Positions 50,889 to 64,000 of a stretch of DNA of 64,000 nt are shown here, piece after piece (position 1 is the stretch's first letter; every line of letters begins with the position of its first letter). The notes under the pieces were generated by a model. The model searched no databases and was not told where the DNA came from. It was given only the letters and a program-made list of their open reading frames with translations. Origin of the DNA: Cyanobium sp. N.Huapi 1H5 (GTDB taxonomy: Bacteria > Cyanobacteriota > Cyanobacteriia > PCC-6307 > Cyanobiaceae); assembly GCF_024345535.1 (NCBI RefSeq), contig NZ_JAGQBH010000001.1:310001-374000 (forward strand), given 5' to 3'. The translations under genes and the position numbers were made by a program.

Positions 50889-53024
50889 TCAGGCCGCCGC
50901 CGCCGTGGACAGCAGGGAGCCGAAGGCTTCGGCGGGCATCGGCCGGCCCAGCAGGAACCCCTGAAACTGGTCGCAGCCGAGGTTCTGCAGCATCCGCAGC
51001 TGTTCGGGGGTCTCCACCCCTTCGGCCAGGGTCATCAGCCCAAGTTCCTTGGCCATCACGATCGTGGCCTTGACGATGGCCAGGTCGGCGTCGTCGTTGC
51101 CCAGCCGCTCCACGAAGAACCGGTCGATCTTTAGCTTGTCGAGGGGCAGGGAGTGGAGCATGGCCAACGAGGAGTAGCCGGTGCCGAAATCATCGATGGC
51201 CAGGCTGAAGCCGCTCTCGGCGAGCTGCCGCAGCTGCTCGCCGGCCCGGTCGGGATCGTTCAGCAGGGCCGTTTCGGTGATCTCCAGCTCGAGGTTCTCG
51301 GGCACCAGGTCGTAGGTGTTCAGCGCCCCGGTCAGGAGCTCGGAGAGGGAGGGATGCTCGGCCCCCAGCTGCAGGGCCGAGATGTTGATCGCCAGCTTCC
51401 CCGGCCGCAACCCCTGGCGATGCCAGGCGTGCAGCTGTCGGCAGGCCTCCTCGATCACCCACAGGCCGATGGTGTGGATCTGGCCGGTCTTCTCCGCCAG
51501 CGGGATGAAGACGTTGGGGGACACCATCCGACCGCTCTGATCACGCCAGCGCAGCAGGGCCTCGGCCCCGGCAATCCGGCTGCCGCCCCGATCGATCTGG
51601 GGCTGGTAGAAGAGGCGCAGCTGCTCCCGGTCGATCGCCCGGCCCAGGCTGAGCTCCAGCTCGAGGCGCTCCCGCAGTTGCAGGCTGATCTCCGGGGTGT
51701 AGAAGCGCAGCTGGTTCTTGCCGTGCTGCTTGGCCTCCATCAGGGCCGTGTTGGCGCAGCGGAGCAGGGTGTCCGGGTCGGTGCCGTGGTCGGGGGCCAG
51801 GGCCACCCCGAGGGAGGCGCTGGGCTGAACCGCCAGACCGGTGCCCATCCCGGGGGTGTTGCCGAGGCTGCGGCGGATCTCCTCCGCCCACTGCAGGGCG
51901 TCGAGCCGGTCGGCCAGGGCCACGGGCCGCAGCAGGATGAACTCGTCGCTGCCCACCCGGGCCAGCCAGTCGTCGGGCCGCATCAGGTGCCGCAGACAGC
52001 TGCCGCTGGCCTGGAGCACCTGGTTGCCGATCTCATGGCCGAGGCTGTTGTTGATCGACTGGAAGTTGTCGAGGTCGAGGTTGATCAGGACGATGGCGTG
52101 CTCCCTGCCGGCCGTGCGCAGCAGGCGGGCCAGCTGGCGGACGGCGGCGGCCTTGTTGGGAAGCCGGGTGAGGGGATCGACGAAGGCGATGCGCTCCAGC
52201 CGCTGCTGGATCTCGTGCTGTTCGCTGATGTCCTGGACCGTGCCCAGCGTGGTGATCGGCTCACCGTCGTCGCCGAGGCTGGTGCGCCCCCGCTCCAGCA
52301 CCACCTTGAGACGGCCGTCGTCGAGCAGCAGCCGGTACTCGATCCGGTAGGGCCGGCCGGAGCGGGACGCATCCTGGAAGGTGGCCTCCACCAGGGCGCG
52401 ATCCTCCGGATGCACCTTGCCGAGAAACAGCCCATAGGTCACGGCCCCCACGTCCGGGGAGATGCCCAGGATGCTGTAGGTCTCCCTCGACAGGAGCAGC
52501 TCGCCGGTGCGGTGATTCAGTTCCCAGCTGCCCACATGGGTGAGCCGCTCCGCCTCCTGCAGCAGCGAGCCCAGCCGGGTGCTTTCGCGCAGGGCCGTGT
52601 CCAGTTCGGTGCGGTCGCGGTGGCTCACCAGGGCCACCAGCCGGCCGCTGAGGTCGAGCACCTGATAGCTCACGGACACATCCCGGCAGGCACCGGAGCG
52701 GGCCCGGTGGCGCGTGGCGAAGCTGCCCCTGGGCTGCTGTCGCATCGCCCGCAGCTGGTCGCGCATCAGGTCGTCGGCCAGCTCCTCGTCCGCCTGAATC
52801 GCCGCCGGATTCAGGGTGAGGAAGTGCTCGCGGGCGTAGCCGAGCCGCTCATGGGCCGAACGGTTGCAGTCGATGAAATGGCCACTGGCCAGATCAAGCA
52901 CAACCAGATCATCACTGCCCAGATCGGCAGCAAAACGCAGTGCATCGCCGACGCTGTCGACGCAAGGAATCAGCCCCTGTTCCGCCGGGGTGCTGAACCA
53001 GAAGGATTGCACTGACGGCTCCAT
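50889..53024 (-). CDS. PAS-PAS-GGDEF-EAL signalling protein
   Basis: 711 residues with no transmembrane segments. Two PAS domains (about 25-145 and 150-270) end in a linker helix. The GGDEF domain (about 280-440) has its signature changed to GSDEF ([10 protein letters not shown]), so cyclase activity is unlikely. The EAL domain (about 450-700) keeps [33 protein letters not shown] and AEGVE and should cleave c-di-GMP. It is the second c-di-GMP phosphodiesterase candidate in the window, besides the response regulator at 40.5-42.3 kb. Confidence 0.92.
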   Translation of the reverse strand: MEPSVQSFWFSTPAEQGLIPCVDSVGDALRFAADLGSDDLVVLDLASGHFIDCNRSAHERLGYAREHFLTLNPAAIQADEELADDLMRDQLRAMRQQPRGSFATRHRARSGACRDVSVSYQVLDLSGRLVALVSHRDRTELDTALRESTRLGSLLQEAERLTHVGSWELNHRTGELLLSRETYSILGISPDVGAVTYGLFLGKVHPEDRALVEATFQDASRSGRPYRIEYRLLLDDGRLKVVLERGRTSLGDDGEPITTLGTVQDISEQHEIQQRLERIAFVDPLTRLPNKAAAVRQLARLLRTAGREHAIVLINLDLDNFQSINNSLGHEIGNQVLQASGSCLRHLMRPDDWLARVGSDEFILLRPVALADRLDALQWAEEIRRSLGNTPGMGTGLAVQPSASLGVALAPDHGTDPDTLLRCANTALMEAKQHGKNQLRFYTPEISLQLRERLELELSLGRAIDREQLRLFYQPQIDRGGSRIAGAEALLRWRDQSGRMVSPNVFIPLAEKTGQIHTIGLWVIEEACRQLHAWHRQGLRPGKLAINISALQLGAEHPSLSELLTGALNTYDLVPENLELEITETALLNDPDRAGEQLRQLAESGFSLAIDDFGTGYSSLAMLHSLPLDKLKIDRFFVERLGNDDADLAIVKATIVMAKELGLMTLAEGVETPEQLRMLQNLGCDQFQGFLLGRPMPAEAFGSLLSTAAAA

Positions 53025-53238
53025 TCACGAAAGATCTTAGGCAGCGTTTTCATTGCTGACCAGACTGGGGAAGAAAAGCCCCTGTCAGGCTGAAGGACGG
53101 CGGGATGACGGCCTTTTCCCTGAAGATTTCACTGGAGGCCTGGGAAGCCCAGGGCCTCAAAAGTGAGGAAAAGAGAAGAATTCAACGCCCCTGATCGCCC
53201 GTCCGCACTTGGTTTTCGATGCTTGTCCGCCAGGGAGA
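53025..53238. other. Intergenic stretch with no gene seen
   Basis: 214 bases between the start of the PAS-GGDEF-EAL gene and the end of the DUF2126 gene, both on the minus strand. It presumably carries the promoter of the former. No tRNA or clear terminator hairpin was recognised. Confidence 0.3.
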
Positions 53239-55332
53239 TCAGTCGATCCGCAGGTCGATGGTGAGATCCGTCGGGCGCTGGCGTCCCCGCCAGGGGGGAG
53301 CATCGGGCACCGGCTCGGCCCCAGGTGACGGAGCGGGATCAAAGCGGTGGCCGTCCGGGTGCAGCTGGAAGGCCCGATCGCCACCCGGGGTGCGCAACAC
53401 GAGCTCCAGGGGCATGTGGGGATCGATCGCCGGATGCAGGCACGGGTAGAGCCGCTGGAAGCGGAAGCGGACCGCCAGCGGCGCATTGACCCCGTCGGCG
53501 GCGGGCTCCAGCGGCAGGGGCCGGCCGTTGATGAACAGACCGCAGTCGCGGCGGAAGGCCCCATTGGCCACCACCTCGAAGCGACGCAGGGAGCCGTCGA
53601 TGAAGCGGCTGGTGAAGCCTCCCTGCACCGGGGTGTCGCAGATCAGGGGCCAGGGCTCGGGGGCCGGCCGCAACTCCAGGGCTGGCGCCGTCCCGTCGGC
53701 ACCGCCGTCCGCCTGCCAGCGCAGCAGGGGCGGGAAGCGCCACTCCCAGATCGCCCGGAAGGGCGCCGGATCCAGGGCCAGGTCGTCGGCCGCCAGGTCG
53801 GCCAGGATGGCCTCCAGATCGGCCCACAGCTGGCTGGGCAGCAGCTGGCGGTCGTGGAGGGCCGGTCCCCAGTCGTGCAGCCGGTCGGGCCGGTGGCGGG
53901 GCTCCAGCAGGTGGGCCGCCAGGGCGCTCCACAGCAGGGCGATGGTGCTGCTCCACTCCATGCGGGGCAGGCTCTCCAGGGCCCGGAACTCCACCAGGCC
54001 AAGGCAGCCGGCCGGGGCTCCGGGGTTCCAGAACTTGTCGAAGCTGATCTCGCTGCGGTGGTTGTTGCCGCTGCGGTCGGCGTGGAGATGGCGCAGCGTC
54101 TCGCCGATCAGGCCCCGGACATCGCCGAAGGGTTCGGCCGAGGGCTGGCCCTCCGCCTGCTCGATGGCCCGGTAGGCCAGCTCCAGGTCGAAGCATTCGC
54201 CGATCGCCTCGTCCGGCCTGGGCGACTGGGAGGCCGGCCCCACCCCCGGACCGCAGAACAGATACGCCAAAGACGGGTGCCGTTGCCAGTAGCGCAGGAT
54301 CCCCGTCAGCCAGGCCGGCCGGGAGAAGAAGGGATGGTGGGCCAGGTCGGGGCCGCCCCAGAGCAGGTGGTTGCCGCCGCCGGTGCCCTCCTGGCGGCCG
54401 TCGCCCAGGTCCTTCCAGCTGCGCAGCCCCACCCGCTCGCCGGACTCCTCCAGCCGCTGCAGCCAGCGGCGGTACTCGGTCCAGCTGTGGCAGACGGGCA
54501 GGTTGATCTCCAGCACGCCGGGGTCGGCCGTCAGGCCCAGCACCTGCCAGCGCTCGCCGGCATCGAGGGGCAGCACCCCGCTCAGCCGGGGCGCCGCCAA
54601 GGCGCCGAGGCTATCGGCCACCGCCTGCAGCAGCAGACGCAGGGGTTCCCGCTCCAGGGGAGGCAGGAACAGCTCCCAGCCCTCGGGATCCACCTCCAGG
54701 GTGAGCACCTGGCGGGGCAGGTCCTCGGGCAGGTGCTCCAGGGGCAGGCGCAGGCCGGCGGGACCGGGGGCGCCGGTGAGTGCCCTCAGGTCCTCCTCCA
54801 GGGGCCAGGGCGCCACCGCCCAGGCCACCGCCGCCGCCGGGTCGTCCGCCTCCGGCGGCGCCACGCTCAGGGGGGCGGCCCAGACCCGGCGCTCGGGTTC
54901 GAAGGGGTCCCGCAGCACCACGGGCTGGAGGTTGATGCCCAGGCGGGCGCCCAGCTGCTCCAGCCAGGCCGGAGCGGCCTCGGCCGTCAGCGGTGCCCCC
55001 TCCAGGCCGGGTTGGCAGAGAGCGGGCCAGCGCACCGGCGCCGTGCCGTCGTCGCCCAAGAACAGCCGCAGGGCCCAGCGGGGATTGACCTCACCGTCGT
55101 AGCGCTTGCCGGGGCAGTAAAGGAGGGTGCTGCCGGGCCAGACCCGCTGCTGCAGATCCCGGGCCATGGCCCGGGCGATGGGGAGCTTGGTGGGGCCATC
55201 GGCGGTGACGCTCCACTCGGGCCCCTCGGGTTCGAGGGGCACCAGGGTGGGCTCACCGCCGAGGGTGAGCTGGATGCCGGCGGCCCTCAGGCGGGACTCG
55301 GCCGCCTCGGCCACCCTGTCCATCCAGCTCAT
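53239..55332 (-). CDS. DUF2126 protein, transglutaminase-associated
   Basis: 697 residues. The start LTLGGEPTLVPLEPEGPEW and the later KRYDGEVNPRWALRLFLGDDG, GLRSWKDLGDGRQEGTGGGNHLLWGG and VQGGFTSRFIDGSLRRFEVVANGAFRR are typical of DUF2126, which in other bacteria is the C-terminal half of a 1100-residue protein beginning with a transglutaminase domain. Here it stands alone and the transglutaminase is a separate gene (57.9-58.8 kb). The family is proposed to belong to a peptide or cell-surface modification system. It follows glgP by 30 bases. Confidence 0.85.
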   Translation of the reverse strand: MSWMDRVAEAAESRLRAAGIQLTLGGEPTLVPLEPEGPEWSVTADGPTKLPIARAMARDLQQRVWPGSTLLYCPGKRYDGEVNPRWALRLFLGDDGTAPVRWPALCQPGLEGAPLTAEAAPAWLEQLGARLGINLQPVVLRDPFEPERRVWAAPLSVAPPEADDPAAAVAWAVAPWPLEEDLRALTGAPGPAGLRLPLEHLPEDLPRQVLTLEVDPEGWELFLPPLEREPLRLLLQAVADSLGALAAPRLSGVLPLDAGERWQVLGLTADPGVLEINLPVCHSWTEYRRWLQRLEESGERVGLRSWKDLGDGRQEGTGGGNHLLWGGPDLAHHPFFSRPAWLTGILRYWQRHPSLAYLFCGPGVGPASQSPRPDEAIGECFDLELAYRAIEQAEGQPSAEPFGDVRGLIGETLRHLHADRSGNNHRSEISFDKFWNPGAPAGCLGLVEFRALESLPRMEWSSTIALLWSALAAHLLEPRHRPDRLHDWGPALHDRQLLPSQLWADLEAILADLAADDLALDPAPFRAIWEWRFPPLLRWQADGGADGTAPALELRPAPEPWPLICDTPVQGGFTSRFIDGSLRRFEVVANGAFRRDCGLFINGRPLPLEPAADGVNAPLAVRFRFQRLYPCLHPAIDPHMPLELVLRTPGGDRAFQLHPDGHRFDPAPSPGAEPVPDAPPWRGRQRPTDLTIDLRID

Positions 55333-55362
55333 GCGGGCCAGCTCATGCGGGTTGCGGGAGGC

Positions 55363-57789
<2,427 letters not shown>

Positions 57790-57894
57790 GGGGATGGGCG
57801 GCGAGCGACGAAGTGGCACCAGTCCTGGCCTGGGGAGTACCGCCGCCGCTGATGCATCGGCTACCAGCGGGCGCACCTTAAGAGTGGCTTCGCT

Positions 57895-58794
57895 TCAGCC
57901 GTGCAGCACCTCGTGCCAGGCGGAGCCCATCGGCGTGGGCTCCAGCAGCTCCGCCTCGATGGCCCATTCCAGCTCGCTGTCCACCCCCGTGGGGCCTGAG
58001 AAGCTGCCGTTCACCGCCGCGGTGAGGGTGGGCTTGGAGGAGGTGGCCAGGGTGATGTAGCGGTCGTCGACGCTGCCCATGCCGCTGGGGTCGAACCCCC
58101 GCCAGCCCGCCCCGGGCAGGTAGACCTCCGCCCAGGCGTGCAGGTCGTACTGCTTCGGCTGCGGTTCCACCAGGTGGTAGCCGCTCACGAACCGGGACGG
58201 CAGACCGACGCAGCGGCAGGTCTCGACCATCAGCATCGCCAGGTCGCGGCAGGAACCCACCCGCTCCTTGAGGGTGCGCCCCGCCGGCCAGGCCGGCCCC
58301 ACGTGCCGCTGGGTGTACTTGACCCGGTCCTTGATGATCTCGACCAGCTGCTCGAGGAACATCAGCCCCCGCTGGTCGCTGCCCATCAGCGCCTCCTGGG
58401 CCAGGTCCACCGCTGCGGGGTCATGCTGGCCGCTGGGCAGCCAGCCCTCCAGGGAGCCCAGCAGATCGCCGTTGAGGTGGCCCACCGGATAGGGCAGCAC
58501 CGGCTCCTGGTCCTCCAGGCAGGTCGCCAGGGACGGGGGCTGCTGGGTCTCCACATCGCTGATCGCCTGCACCCGGAAGTGCTCGGTGCTGCCAGTGAAG
58601 CGGGCCCGCAGGATCTCATCGCCGCTGGCGGCCAGCAGCGGATAGAAGCAGGACGGCTCCGGCGTGACCGCCAGGTGGAAGTGCAGCAGACGCTGGAAGC
58701 CGTGGCCCCGGGGCTTGAGGCAGAACCGGTGGGGACCCAGGAAGACCGGAGCGCTGTAGCGGTAGTCGAAGGTGTGGGTTATGCGGGCTCGCAT
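57895..58794 (-). CDS. Transglutaminase-like cysteine protease/amidase
   Basis: 299 residues. An N-terminal beta domain (THTFDYRYSAPVFLGPHRF) precedes a transglutaminase core with the catalytic Cys in ERVGSCRDLAMLMVETCR, the His in YDLHAWAEVYLPGAGW, and the Asp in GFDPS. Such proteins act on peptide amide bonds, and in this gene context probably process the product of the ATP-grasp ligase. The start overlaps the end of the alpha-E gene by 16 bases. Cytoplasmic, as no signal peptide is visible. Confidence 0.9.
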   Translation of the reverse strand: MRARITHTFDYRYSAPVFLGPHRFCLKPRGHGFQRLLHFHLAVTPEPSCFYPLLAASGDEILRARFTGSTEHFRVQAISDVETQQPPSLATCLEDQEPVLPYPVGHLNGDLLGSLEGWLPSGQHDPAAVDLAQEALMGSDQRGLMFLEQLVEIIKDRVKYTQRHVGPAWPAGRTLKERVGSCRDLAMLMVETCRCVGLPSRFVSGYHLVEPQPKQYDLHAWAEVYLPGAGWRGFDPSGMGSVDDRYITLATSSKPTLTAAVNGSFSGPTGVDSELEWAIEAELLEPTPMGSAWHEVLHG

Positions 58795-59759
58795 GCCGCC
58801 TCCTGACTGGCGGTGGTGCCGGCAGGGGCGATGAAGTAGCGCGCTTCGATCAGCTCATGCAGGCGATTGAGATCGGACTGGAAGTTGTCGATGGCTTCAT
58901 GGAGCCCGGTGGCCACCAGTTCGTCGATCCTGGTGAAGCTCCAGTGGGCCAGCGTGAGCCCGATCAGGCACTCCAGATCGTCGGCGGGGCGCGGAACAGA
59001 GCTGCCGCGGATGATCCGCAGCGTGTCGCTGATCCGCTCCAGGCAGTAGCGCACCGAGCGGGGAAAGATCGGATCCAGCAAAAGGAAGGCGGCCACGGCC
59101 TTGGGTTCGATGGCCTGCTGGCTCGACTGGCGGAACATCTGGTAGGCGCCGGCCGAGCGCAGCAGGGAGATCCACTGCAGCTCGTCGAGCACCCCACCCA
59201 CCTCCTCAGGGGACGGCAGCAGCAGAAAGTATTTGACGTCCAGGATCCGGGTGGTCTTGTCGGCCCGCTCCAGCAGCCGCCCCAGCCGGCTGAACTGCCA
59301 GGAGAGGTCGCGGCTGAGGGTGGCGTCGGTGATGCCGTAGAAGAGCTGGCAGGCGCGGCGGATCTCCCGCAGCTGCTCCTGGGGCGGCTGGCGCCAGAAG
59401 GCCTCCTCCTGCAACGTCCAGTAGATGTCGTTGATCTGTTCCCACATCTCCGTGGTCATCACCTCCCGGATCTGACGGGCGTTCTCCCGGGCGTTGGCAA
59501 TGCAGTTGAGAACGCTGCTGGGGTTCTTCGCCTCCCGCACCAGGAAATGGATCACCGCTTCAGGCGTGACCACCGGATAGAGCTCATCGAAGAGCTTGCG
59601 GTCGCCGCTGGCCTCGATCAGGGGCAGCCAGGGCTCGGCGCTGCCGGGGGGGCAGTCGAGGGCCATGGCTTCGCTCACCTCCACGAACCGGGAGATGTTC
59701 TCCGCCCGCTCGACGTTGCGGTTGATCCAGTAGAGGGAGTCGGCGACGCGGCTCAGCAT
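58779..59759 (-). CDS. Alpha-E domain protein
   Basis: 326 residues, almost all helical, beginning LSRVADSLYWINRNVERAEN, the family signature (the WINR-x-x-ERAEN stretch). Later helices include ARENARQIREVMTTEMWEQI and YFLLLPSPEEVGG. Alpha-E proteins always accompany circularly permuted ATP-grasp and transglutaminase-like genes and are thought to be partners in peptide formation. Overlaps: 7 bases with the ATP-grasp gene upstream and 16 bases with the transglutaminase-like gene downstream. Confidence 0.9.
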   Translation of the reverse strand: MLSRVADSLYWINRNVERAENISRFVEVSEAMALDCPPGSAEPWLPLIEASGDRKLFDELYPVVTPEAVIHFLVREAKNPSSVLNCIANARENARQIREVMTTEMWEQINDIYWTLQEEAFWRQPPQEQLREIRRACQLFYGITDATLSRDLSWQFSRLGRLLERADKTTRILDVKYFLLLPSPEEVGGVLDELQWISLLRSAGAYQMFRQSSQQAIEPKAVAAFLLLDPIFPRSVRYCLERISDTLRIIRGSSVPRPADDLECLIGLTLAHWSFTRIDELVATGLHEAIDNFQSDLNRLHELIEARYFIAPAGTTASQEAACEPA

Positions 59760-61192
59760 GGGGCTTCATCCACGATCCAGGTGTCCTTGCAGCCGCCGCC
59801 CTGGGAGGAGTTGACCACCAGGGAGCCGCGGCGCAGCGCCACACGGGTGAGGCCGCCGGGGCTCACCCAGGCCTCCTTGCCGCGCAGCACGTAGGGCCGC
59901 AGATCCACGTGGCAGGGGTAGAGCTCCCCTTCGCTCAGGGAGGGCACCGTGGAGAGCTCCAGGGTCGGCTGGGCGATGTAGTTGCGGGGGTTGGCCTGGA
60001 TCTTGACGGCGAATTCGTCGATCTCCGCCTGGCTCGCATGGGGGCCGATCAGCATCCCGTAGCCGCCGGCCTCCGCCACGGCCTTCACCACCAGTTCCCC
60101 GAGGTGCGCCAGCACGTAGGCCTGGTCGTCGGGGCGGGAGCAGATGTAAGTGGGGACGTTCTCGATGATGGGCTCCTCGCCCAGGTAGTAGCGGATCATC
60201 TCGCCCACGTAGGCGTAGATCAGCTTGTCATCGGCCACGCCAGTGCCGGGGGCGTTGGCGATCGCCACCCGACCGGCGGCATAGGCGCCCATCAGCCCCC
60301 GGACGCCCAGCAGCGAATCGCTGCGGAACACCGCCGGGTCGAGGAAGTCGTCATCGATGCGGCGGTAGATGACGTCGACCGCCTCGAGGCCGGCGGTGCT
60401 GCGCATCCAGACCCGATCCCCCTCGCAGACCAGGTCGCGCCCTTCCACCAGCTGGATGCCCATCTGCTGGGCGAGGTAGCTGTGCTCGAAGTAGGCGCTG
60501 TTGAACACCCCGGGGGTCAGCAGCACCACCTTGGGGGTGTCGGTCCAGGGGGCCAGCTCCCGCAGGGTCTGCAGGAGGTGGGAGGGGTAGTCGTCGATGG
60601 GCTGCACCGTGCGGCCGGCGAACAGGCTCGGGAACATGCGCTTCATCACGCGCCGGTTCTCAAGGAAGTAGGCCACCCCCGAGGGGCAGCGCAGGTTGTC
60701 CTCCAGCACCCGCCAGGTGCCGTCACCGTCGCGCACCAGATCGAGGCCGGAGATGTGGCACCAGCGCCCCAGGGGAGGCTGGAAGCCCTGCATCTGGGGC
60801 CGCCAGCCCTGGGAGCTTTCGACGTCGGCCCTGGGCACTACCCCGTCGGCGAGGATCTTCTGGTCGCCGTAGACGTCGGCCAGGAAGCGGTCGATCGCCT
60901 CCAGCCGCTGGAACAGGCCCCGCTCCAGCCGCTCCCAGTCCTGAGCGCCGATCAGGCGGGGGAGGGGATCGAAGGGGAGGATCCGCTCGACGCCCTTGCT
61001 GTCGGAATCGTTGAGCCGGAAGGTGGCGCCGAGCCGCTTGAGCAGCATGCCGGCGGCCGCGTGGTTGCGGTTCAGCTGGTCGAGCCCCATCTGCCCCAGA
61101 GACGACAGCAGGGGGGTCAGGGTCGCCCTCGGCTGGTCGGTGGCGGTGAAGTACTCGTCGTACCCCTGGTTCGGCTTGTATTGACTGAACAT
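59753..61192 (-). CDS. Circularly permuted ATP-grasp (type 2) peptide ligase
   Basis: 479 residues. Motifs include FRLNDSDSKGVERILPFDPLP, the dinucleotide-binding region in LVRDGDGTWRVLEDNLRCPSG, and late IAQPTLELSTVPSL. The fold is the circularly permuted ATP-grasp that joins acids to amines with ATP, in systems also containing alpha-E and transglutaminase-like proteins. It is first in a five-gene minus-strand set (with alpha-E, transglutaminase-like, glgP, DUF2126). Natural substrate unknown. The upstream region faces the PilZ gene. Confidence 0.9.
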   Translation of the reverse strand: MFSQYKPNQGYDEYFTATDQPRATLTPLLSSLGQMGLDQLNRNHAAAGMLLKRLGATFRLNDSDSKGVERILPFDPLPRLIGAQDWERLERGLFQRLEAIDRFLADVYGDQKILADGVVPRADVESSQGWRPQMQGFQPPLGRWCHISGLDLVRDGDGTWRVLEDNLRCPSGVAYFLENRRVMKRMFPSLFAGRTVQPIDDYPSHLLQTLRELAPWTDTPKVVLLTPGVFNSAYFEHSYLAQQMGIQLVEGRDLVCEGDRVWMRSTAGLEAVDVIYRRIDDDFLDPAVFRSDSLLGVRGLMGAYAAGRVAIANAPGTGVADDKLIYAYVGEMIRYYLGEEPIIENVPTYICSRPDDQAYVLAHLGELVVKAVAEAGGYGMLIGPHASQAEIDEFAVKIQANPRNYIAQPTLELSTVPSLSEGELYPCHVDLRPYVLRGKEAWVSPGGLTRVALRRGSLVVNSSQGGGCKDTWIVDEAPC

Positions 61193-61232
61193 TCCACACC
61201 CGTCCGCGCGCCTGGATCCTGCAGTGCCGCCG

Positions 61233-61244
61233 GGGTGGCCACCC
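61233..61244. promoter_or_regulatory. Perfect 12-bp palindrome between divergent genes
   Basis: GGGTGGCCACCC lies in the 160-base region between the ATP-grasp operon and the PilZ gene, and a half site GGGGTGGCC recurs at about 61264-61272. It could be an operator for either direction. GC-rich sequence makes chance palindromes common, so this is tentative. Confidence 0.3.
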
Positions 61245-61353
61245 GTTGCCGTTGCTACGAAAACCGGGGTGGCCTGGGCCTCTGCGGGGCTAGCGCTTCA
61301 TACGAATAGCGTTTTTATAAGCAAGGGCCGCTGCGGGACATGCAGGGTTCAGG

Positions 61354-61884
61354 ATGAACACACCGGCAGGGATGAGGGCCATGCTGACCAGCCAGAGCGG
61401 ATCCCAGTCATCCACGGCACCGAGGCCCACGGGCGCCCTCCTGCATGACAGGGAAAGAACCGGAACCCGGCGCGAGAAGCGCGCCTTCGCCCGCCATTCG
61501 ATCGAGAGTTGCCGCACCATCGCCGTCCGGCGCCTCGATGGGGAGGGCCAGCCCTGCGGGCGCTGGTTCCTCGCCGACATCGCCGACGTGGCCGAGGGCG
61601 GGATGTGCCTGATCGCCAACGAGGACCAGGCGCTGGAGGCGGGGCAGTGGCTGCTGCTGGATGTGCGCTCCCATCCCGGCTTCGGCCTGCTGCGCCTGCG
61701 GGCCCAGCTGCGCTGGTTCACCCGGGCCCACTTCGCCCTCAGCTTCGGTGTGGCCTTCGCCACCCCCCTCAAGGAAGTGCCGGTCCTTTCGGTGGAGCGG
61801 CGCGGCACACGCCGGGACCCCAACCAGGAGGAATGGGCCCTTGAGGAGGAGCGGATGGGTGGCGCAGCGGCGCAAACTCCGTAG
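61354..61884 (+). CDS. PilZ domain protein (c-di-GMP binding-like)
   Basis: 176 residues. The PilZ RxxxR element appears as RREKRAFARH near 39-48, and the second motif, usually D/N-x-S-x-x-G, appears as DIADVAEGG, with Ala in place of Ser. The beta-barrel is predictable through LRWFTRAHFALSFGVAF. The changed second motif leaves c-di-GMP binding uncertain. It fits with the c-di-GMP enzymes at 40.5-53 kb. The first 35 residues are low in predicted structure, so the real start may be downstream. Confidence 0.7.
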   Translation: MNTPAGMRAMLTSQSGSQSSTAPRPTGALLHDRERTGTRREKRAFARHSIESCRTIAVRRLDGEGQPCGRWFLADIADVAEGGMCLIANEDQALEAGQWLLLDVRSHPGFGLLRLRAQLRWFTRAHFALSFGVAFATPLKEVPVLSVERRGTRRDPNQEEWALEEERMGGAAAQTP

Positions 61885-61920
61885 ATTGCCCTTCACATTC
61901 GTGCACCGAGCAGCGCCGCC

Positions 61921-62672
61921 ATGTCCGCCCTGCCCCGTGCCCGGCTGCTTCTGGGAACCCTCCTCGGCGCAGGGCTTGTCCTGAGTGGCTCCCCTGCGCG
62001 AGCCATCGGCACCACCTTCACCTTTGACCTCGGCAGCAGCACCGCCACCCCCGCCGATCCCCAGGCCTCGCCCACCAAGACCTTCGGCGCCCAGGCCGAC
62101 GGCCGCATGCTCCGGCTGGTGTTCCAGAACGCCCTGCTCCCCGACGACACCGCCAAACCCGTCAGTGCCACCGATGAAGGGCTATGCCTCTACAAATCCG
62201 GAGGGGCCGGCCTGAACGACATCGGCCTCACCAACTGTGGATTGGAAACCCCCGGCGACGACAAGGGGCCGGCCAATCAGAGCGTCATCGAGCTGGTCTT
62301 CGATCAGGCGGTGGAGCTGGTCAGCTATCGCTACGGCAGCCTGCGGGTCGGCCTGGGCAACCCCCTGCTCACCTGGGGTGAGCCCACCAGTCCGGTGGTC
62401 TCCACCGAAACCCTGTTCGACAAGCAGGTCGGCACCAGCTACGCCTTCGAGAACCCCTTCGTGGTCAGGGCCAACCGGATCATCGCCATCACCGGCGCCG
62501 GCGGCGACCGTGATTCCAGCAGCACGGAGGTGCTGCTCAGCCAGCTCGTGGTGCGGGCCATCCCCTCCGAGCCCGCCACTGGCGTTCCCGGTCCGCTGCC
62601 CCTGGCCGGGGCCCTGGCCGCCTTCGGCTGGAGCCGGCGTCTGCGGGGCCGCCTGAACCGCCGCGGTACGCC

Positions 62673-62688
<16 letters not shown>
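61921..62688 (+). CDS. Secreted protein with PEP-CTERM-like sorting tail
   Basis: 255 residues. A signal peptide ([20 protein letters not shown]) ends near residue 28. The mature part is a beta-rich domain with no catalytic motif. The C-terminus has [20 protein letters not shown], a cyanobacterial variant of the PEP-CTERM signal (Pro motif, hydrophobic segment, basic tail), which directs export and anchoring at the outer surface by an exosortase-type enzyme. Function of the mature domain unknown. It converges with ureC and overlaps its end by 16 bases. Confidence 0.75.

Positions 62689-64000
<1,312 letters not shown>

Overview
The window looks like a piece of a cyanobacterial chromosome, most likely from the high-GC picocyanobacteria (Cyanobium / freshwater Synechococcus / Vulcanococcus type). 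The genus is inference. The support is a NarM-type nitrate reductase partner, cyanobacteriochrome-type GAF domains in a giant hybrid kinase, an NADH-dehydrogenase-like/SelD fusion, a PhnD-C-E phosphonate transporter, a cyanobacterial C-terminal sorting motif and urease. No rRNA, tRNA or CRISPR array was recognised.

Region 1 (about 0.35-9.14 kb) is an integron-like accessory block, visibly lower in GC than the rest. It holds about a dozen small unrelated genes, nearly all on the minus strand: a macrodomain/PARG-like protein, a GFA protein, a cyclic-nucleotide-binding protein, a choloylglycine-hydrolase-family protein, two cupins, a GNAT acetyltransferase, small membrane proteins, a PD-(D/E)XK-like protein and a uracil-DNA-glycosylase-like protein. 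A well-formed attC site lies at 6685-6771, weaker attC-like sites occur at other gene boundaries, and an attI-like core lies at 8142-8148. A decayed integron integrase (8318-9141) sits next to the core, transcribed in the same direction as the cassettes rather than divergently.

Region 2 (9.3-24 kb) is core chromosome: a methylglyoxal-synthase/lipid-kinase fusion, a metallophosphoesterase, an O-methyltransferase, MoaB, an MscS channel, a purine deaminase, and phosphonate uptake genes (phnC-phnE, with phnD separated from them by a ChaN-PDZ gene and three plus-strand genes).

Region 3 (23.9-38 kb) opens with a selenium cluster: tRNA 2-selenouridine synthase facing SelD, with SelD translationally coupled to a SulP permease. 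Then follow a Ca2+/cation antiporter, a membrane protein coupled to a GH24-lysozyme/L,D-transpeptidase, KatG with a Coq4-like partner, a DUF1971 protein, an ECF42-like sigma factor with its DGPF (YCII) partner, glutaredoxin and a VOC protein.

Region 4 (38.3-53 kb) combines molybdenum and light/c-di-GMP functions: a YdeP-type molybdopterin oxidoreductase; a 1552-residue CBS/GAF/PAS hybrid histidine kinase whose first two GAF domains carry paired cyanobacteriochrome cysteines; an overlapping REC-GGDEF-EAL response regulator; moaA-mobA-narM for nitrate reductase cofactor and assembly; a CsgG-like protein; and a PAS-GGDEF-EAL protein.

Region 5 (53.2-64 kb) holds a peptide-modification operon (circularly permuted ATP-grasp, alpha-E, transglutaminase-like, DUF2126) with glycogen phosphorylase inside it, then a PilZ protein, a secreted protein with a PEP-CTERM-like tail, and the 3' part of ureC running off the right edge.
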